From NCBI RefSeq assembly GCF_900169265.1, contig NZ_FXYX01000013.1:1-64000 (forward strand): 64,000 bases of DNA, in the 5' to 3' direction. Of the stretch, positions 63,511 to 64,000 are shown piece by piece. The stretch is from Brevibacterium iodinum ATCC 49514. Lineage in GTDB: Bacteria; Actinomycetota; Actinomycetes; Actinomycetales; Brevibacteriaceae. Position numbers and translations under genes: made by a program. Numbering within the stretch: the stretch's first letter is position 1; every line of letters starts with the position of its first letter. The notes under the pieces are model-generated. The model was given only the letters and a program-made list of their open reading frames with translations, did not search any database and had not been told where the DNA came from.

Positions 63511-63741
63511 TTGAGTATCGATCGCGCTGAGTTGGCAGATGCCCTCGCCGAGGCGACCGGATGGTCGGTCTCGGCCGATACCCACCGAGGTCTGTGGGAA
63601 GGCAAAGGGGTCCGGCGCCGCGACTGCGGCACCGGACCCCTTCTGTGCAGATGCGCTCACTCCACGGGGAGTTCCAGGCATGGGCGAGGCATCAGCGGCC
63701 GGCCCAATTGCGTATGTGGAGTCACCTACCGGCTGGAGTGA
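63511..63741 (+). CDS. Possible small protein or gene remnant (weak)
   Basis: A TTG at 63511 has AGGAGG at 5 nt, an excellent site, and the first 30 codons (SIDRAELADALAEATGWSVS...) look coding, with Ala/Glu/Asp bias. After that the frame runs through the ectD terminator and becomes Cys/Arg-rich, so a real product would have to end early. It could be the 5' piece of a deleted gene. Family not recognised. Confidence 0.3.
   Translation: MSIDRAELADALAEATGWSVSADTHRGLWEGKGVRRRDCGTGPLLCRCAHSTGSSRHGRGISGRPNCVCGVTYRLE
63605..63642 (-). terminator. Intrinsic terminator after ectD
   Basis: A stem AAGGGGTCCGG (63605-63615) with its mirror at 63632-63642 closes a loop that can itself pair (GCCGC/GCGGC). 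It lies about 80 bp beyond the ectD stop. Confidence 0.75.
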
Positions 63742-64000
63742 AGTCAGTGCTGCCGACGAACTCCGGGCGCGGTTTCGGTGCTGCGAACGGTTCCACACAC
63801 GTGTTCTCCACCGAGTTGTACACGATGAAGATATTCGAGCGCGAGAACGGAGTGACGTTGCCGTTCGACGCATGCATGCAGTTGGAGTCGAACATGATCG
63901 CTCCGCCGGCCGCTCCTTCGAGCACGTCGATGCCGTATTCGTCGGCGAAGTCACTGAGAGTCTGACGATCCGGGGTGCCCGCACCCTGCATGATGAGTGA
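63722..64000 (-). CDS. ectD: Ectoine hydroxylase, C-terminal part (runs off the right edge)
   Basis: The 93 visible codons match the end of EctD, the Fe(II)/2-oxoglutarate dioxygenase that turns ectoine into 5-hydroxyectoine. IMFDSNCMHASNGNVTPFSR contains the distal metal-site histidine (MHASN) and the 2-oxoglutarate-binding arginine (FSRSN), followed by the EctD-typical VYNSVENTCVEPFAAPKPRP. The preceding ectABC genes would lie beyond the window. It implies a salt-tolerant organism. Confidence 0.9.
   Translation of the reverse strand, partial: SLIMQGAGTPDRQTLSDFADEYGIDVLEGAAGGAIMFDSNCMHASNGNVTPFSRSNIFIVYNSVENTCVEPFAAPKPRPEFVGSTDFTPAGR

Larger units (their letters stand above)
63396..63721. 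other. Intergenic region between convergent genes
   Basis: This 326-bp gap lies between the symporter and ectD. It holds a terminator for each gene (63426-63452 and 63605-63642) and one short frame with a strong ribosome site (63511). Confidence 0.55.

Overview
The window is a high-GC actinobacterial chromosome segment with about 54 genes. A Micrococcales organism close to Brevibacterium is my best guess. This rests on the corynebacterial-style sulfate-assimilation cluster, many leaderless genes, an F/GTG/TTG-tolerant start pattern and a C-terminal ectoine hydroxylase fragment at the right edge. It is inference; no database was searched.

Layout. 0.0-5.8 kb: surface-glycan genes (an asparagine-synthase-like gene cut off next to an IS3-type transposase start, a two-domain glycosyltransferase, wecB and wecC). 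6.0-11.1 kb: acetoacetyl-CoA synthetase and three tandem-domain universal stress proteins. 11.3-20.9 kb: a minus-strand sulfate-assimilation operon (sirohydrochlorin chelatase, sulfite reductase, cysH, cysD, cysN, SUMT, 7Fe ferredoxin, ferredoxin reductase), most genes joined by ATGA or TGATG overlaps. A TauE-type transporter diverges from it. A TGCTCAAC element recurs in front of the chelatase, sulfite reductase and transporter genes. 21-28.8 kb: an MHS-type transporter, a UvrA-like ATPase, a two-gene polysaccharide ABC exporter and an FAD reductase. 28.9-37 kb: stress and disordered proteins, rhodanese, phosphoglucomutase, an LCP ligase, an MFS transporter and an autoregulated XRE/membrane pair. 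37-46 kb: D-lactate dehydrogenase, a GntR/MFS operon, then a decayed stretch (IS110 remnant, flavoprotein fragment, frameshifted GNAT, sugar dehydrogenase with a nonsense codon). 45-64 kb: CopC, a tyrosine phosphatase, M13 and M18 peptidases, riboswitch-controlled thiC, an amidohydrolase with a frameshifted ABC-class ATPase, a DUF255 protein, a PNPOx-fold protein, a phosphodiesterase, an alanine/sodium symporter and partial ectD.

The least explained content lies between genes. Five copies of a 66-bp element have an invariant 19-28-19 inverted-repeat geometry (arms TCGTTCAA...TTGAACGA), each just after a gene end. Three copies of a 54-56 bp near-perfect palindrome carry the core GACGGCGGCCCAGCAAC. 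A 17-mer, GRGCCGCCTCGGCGAGG, is iterated in intergenic and coding DNA. A 59-nt-period degenerate tandem repeat ends in a terminator hairpin. About a dozen genes have a TANNNT box exactly 6 nt before the start codon, indicating leaderless transcripts. No tRNA, rRNA or CRISPR array was seen.
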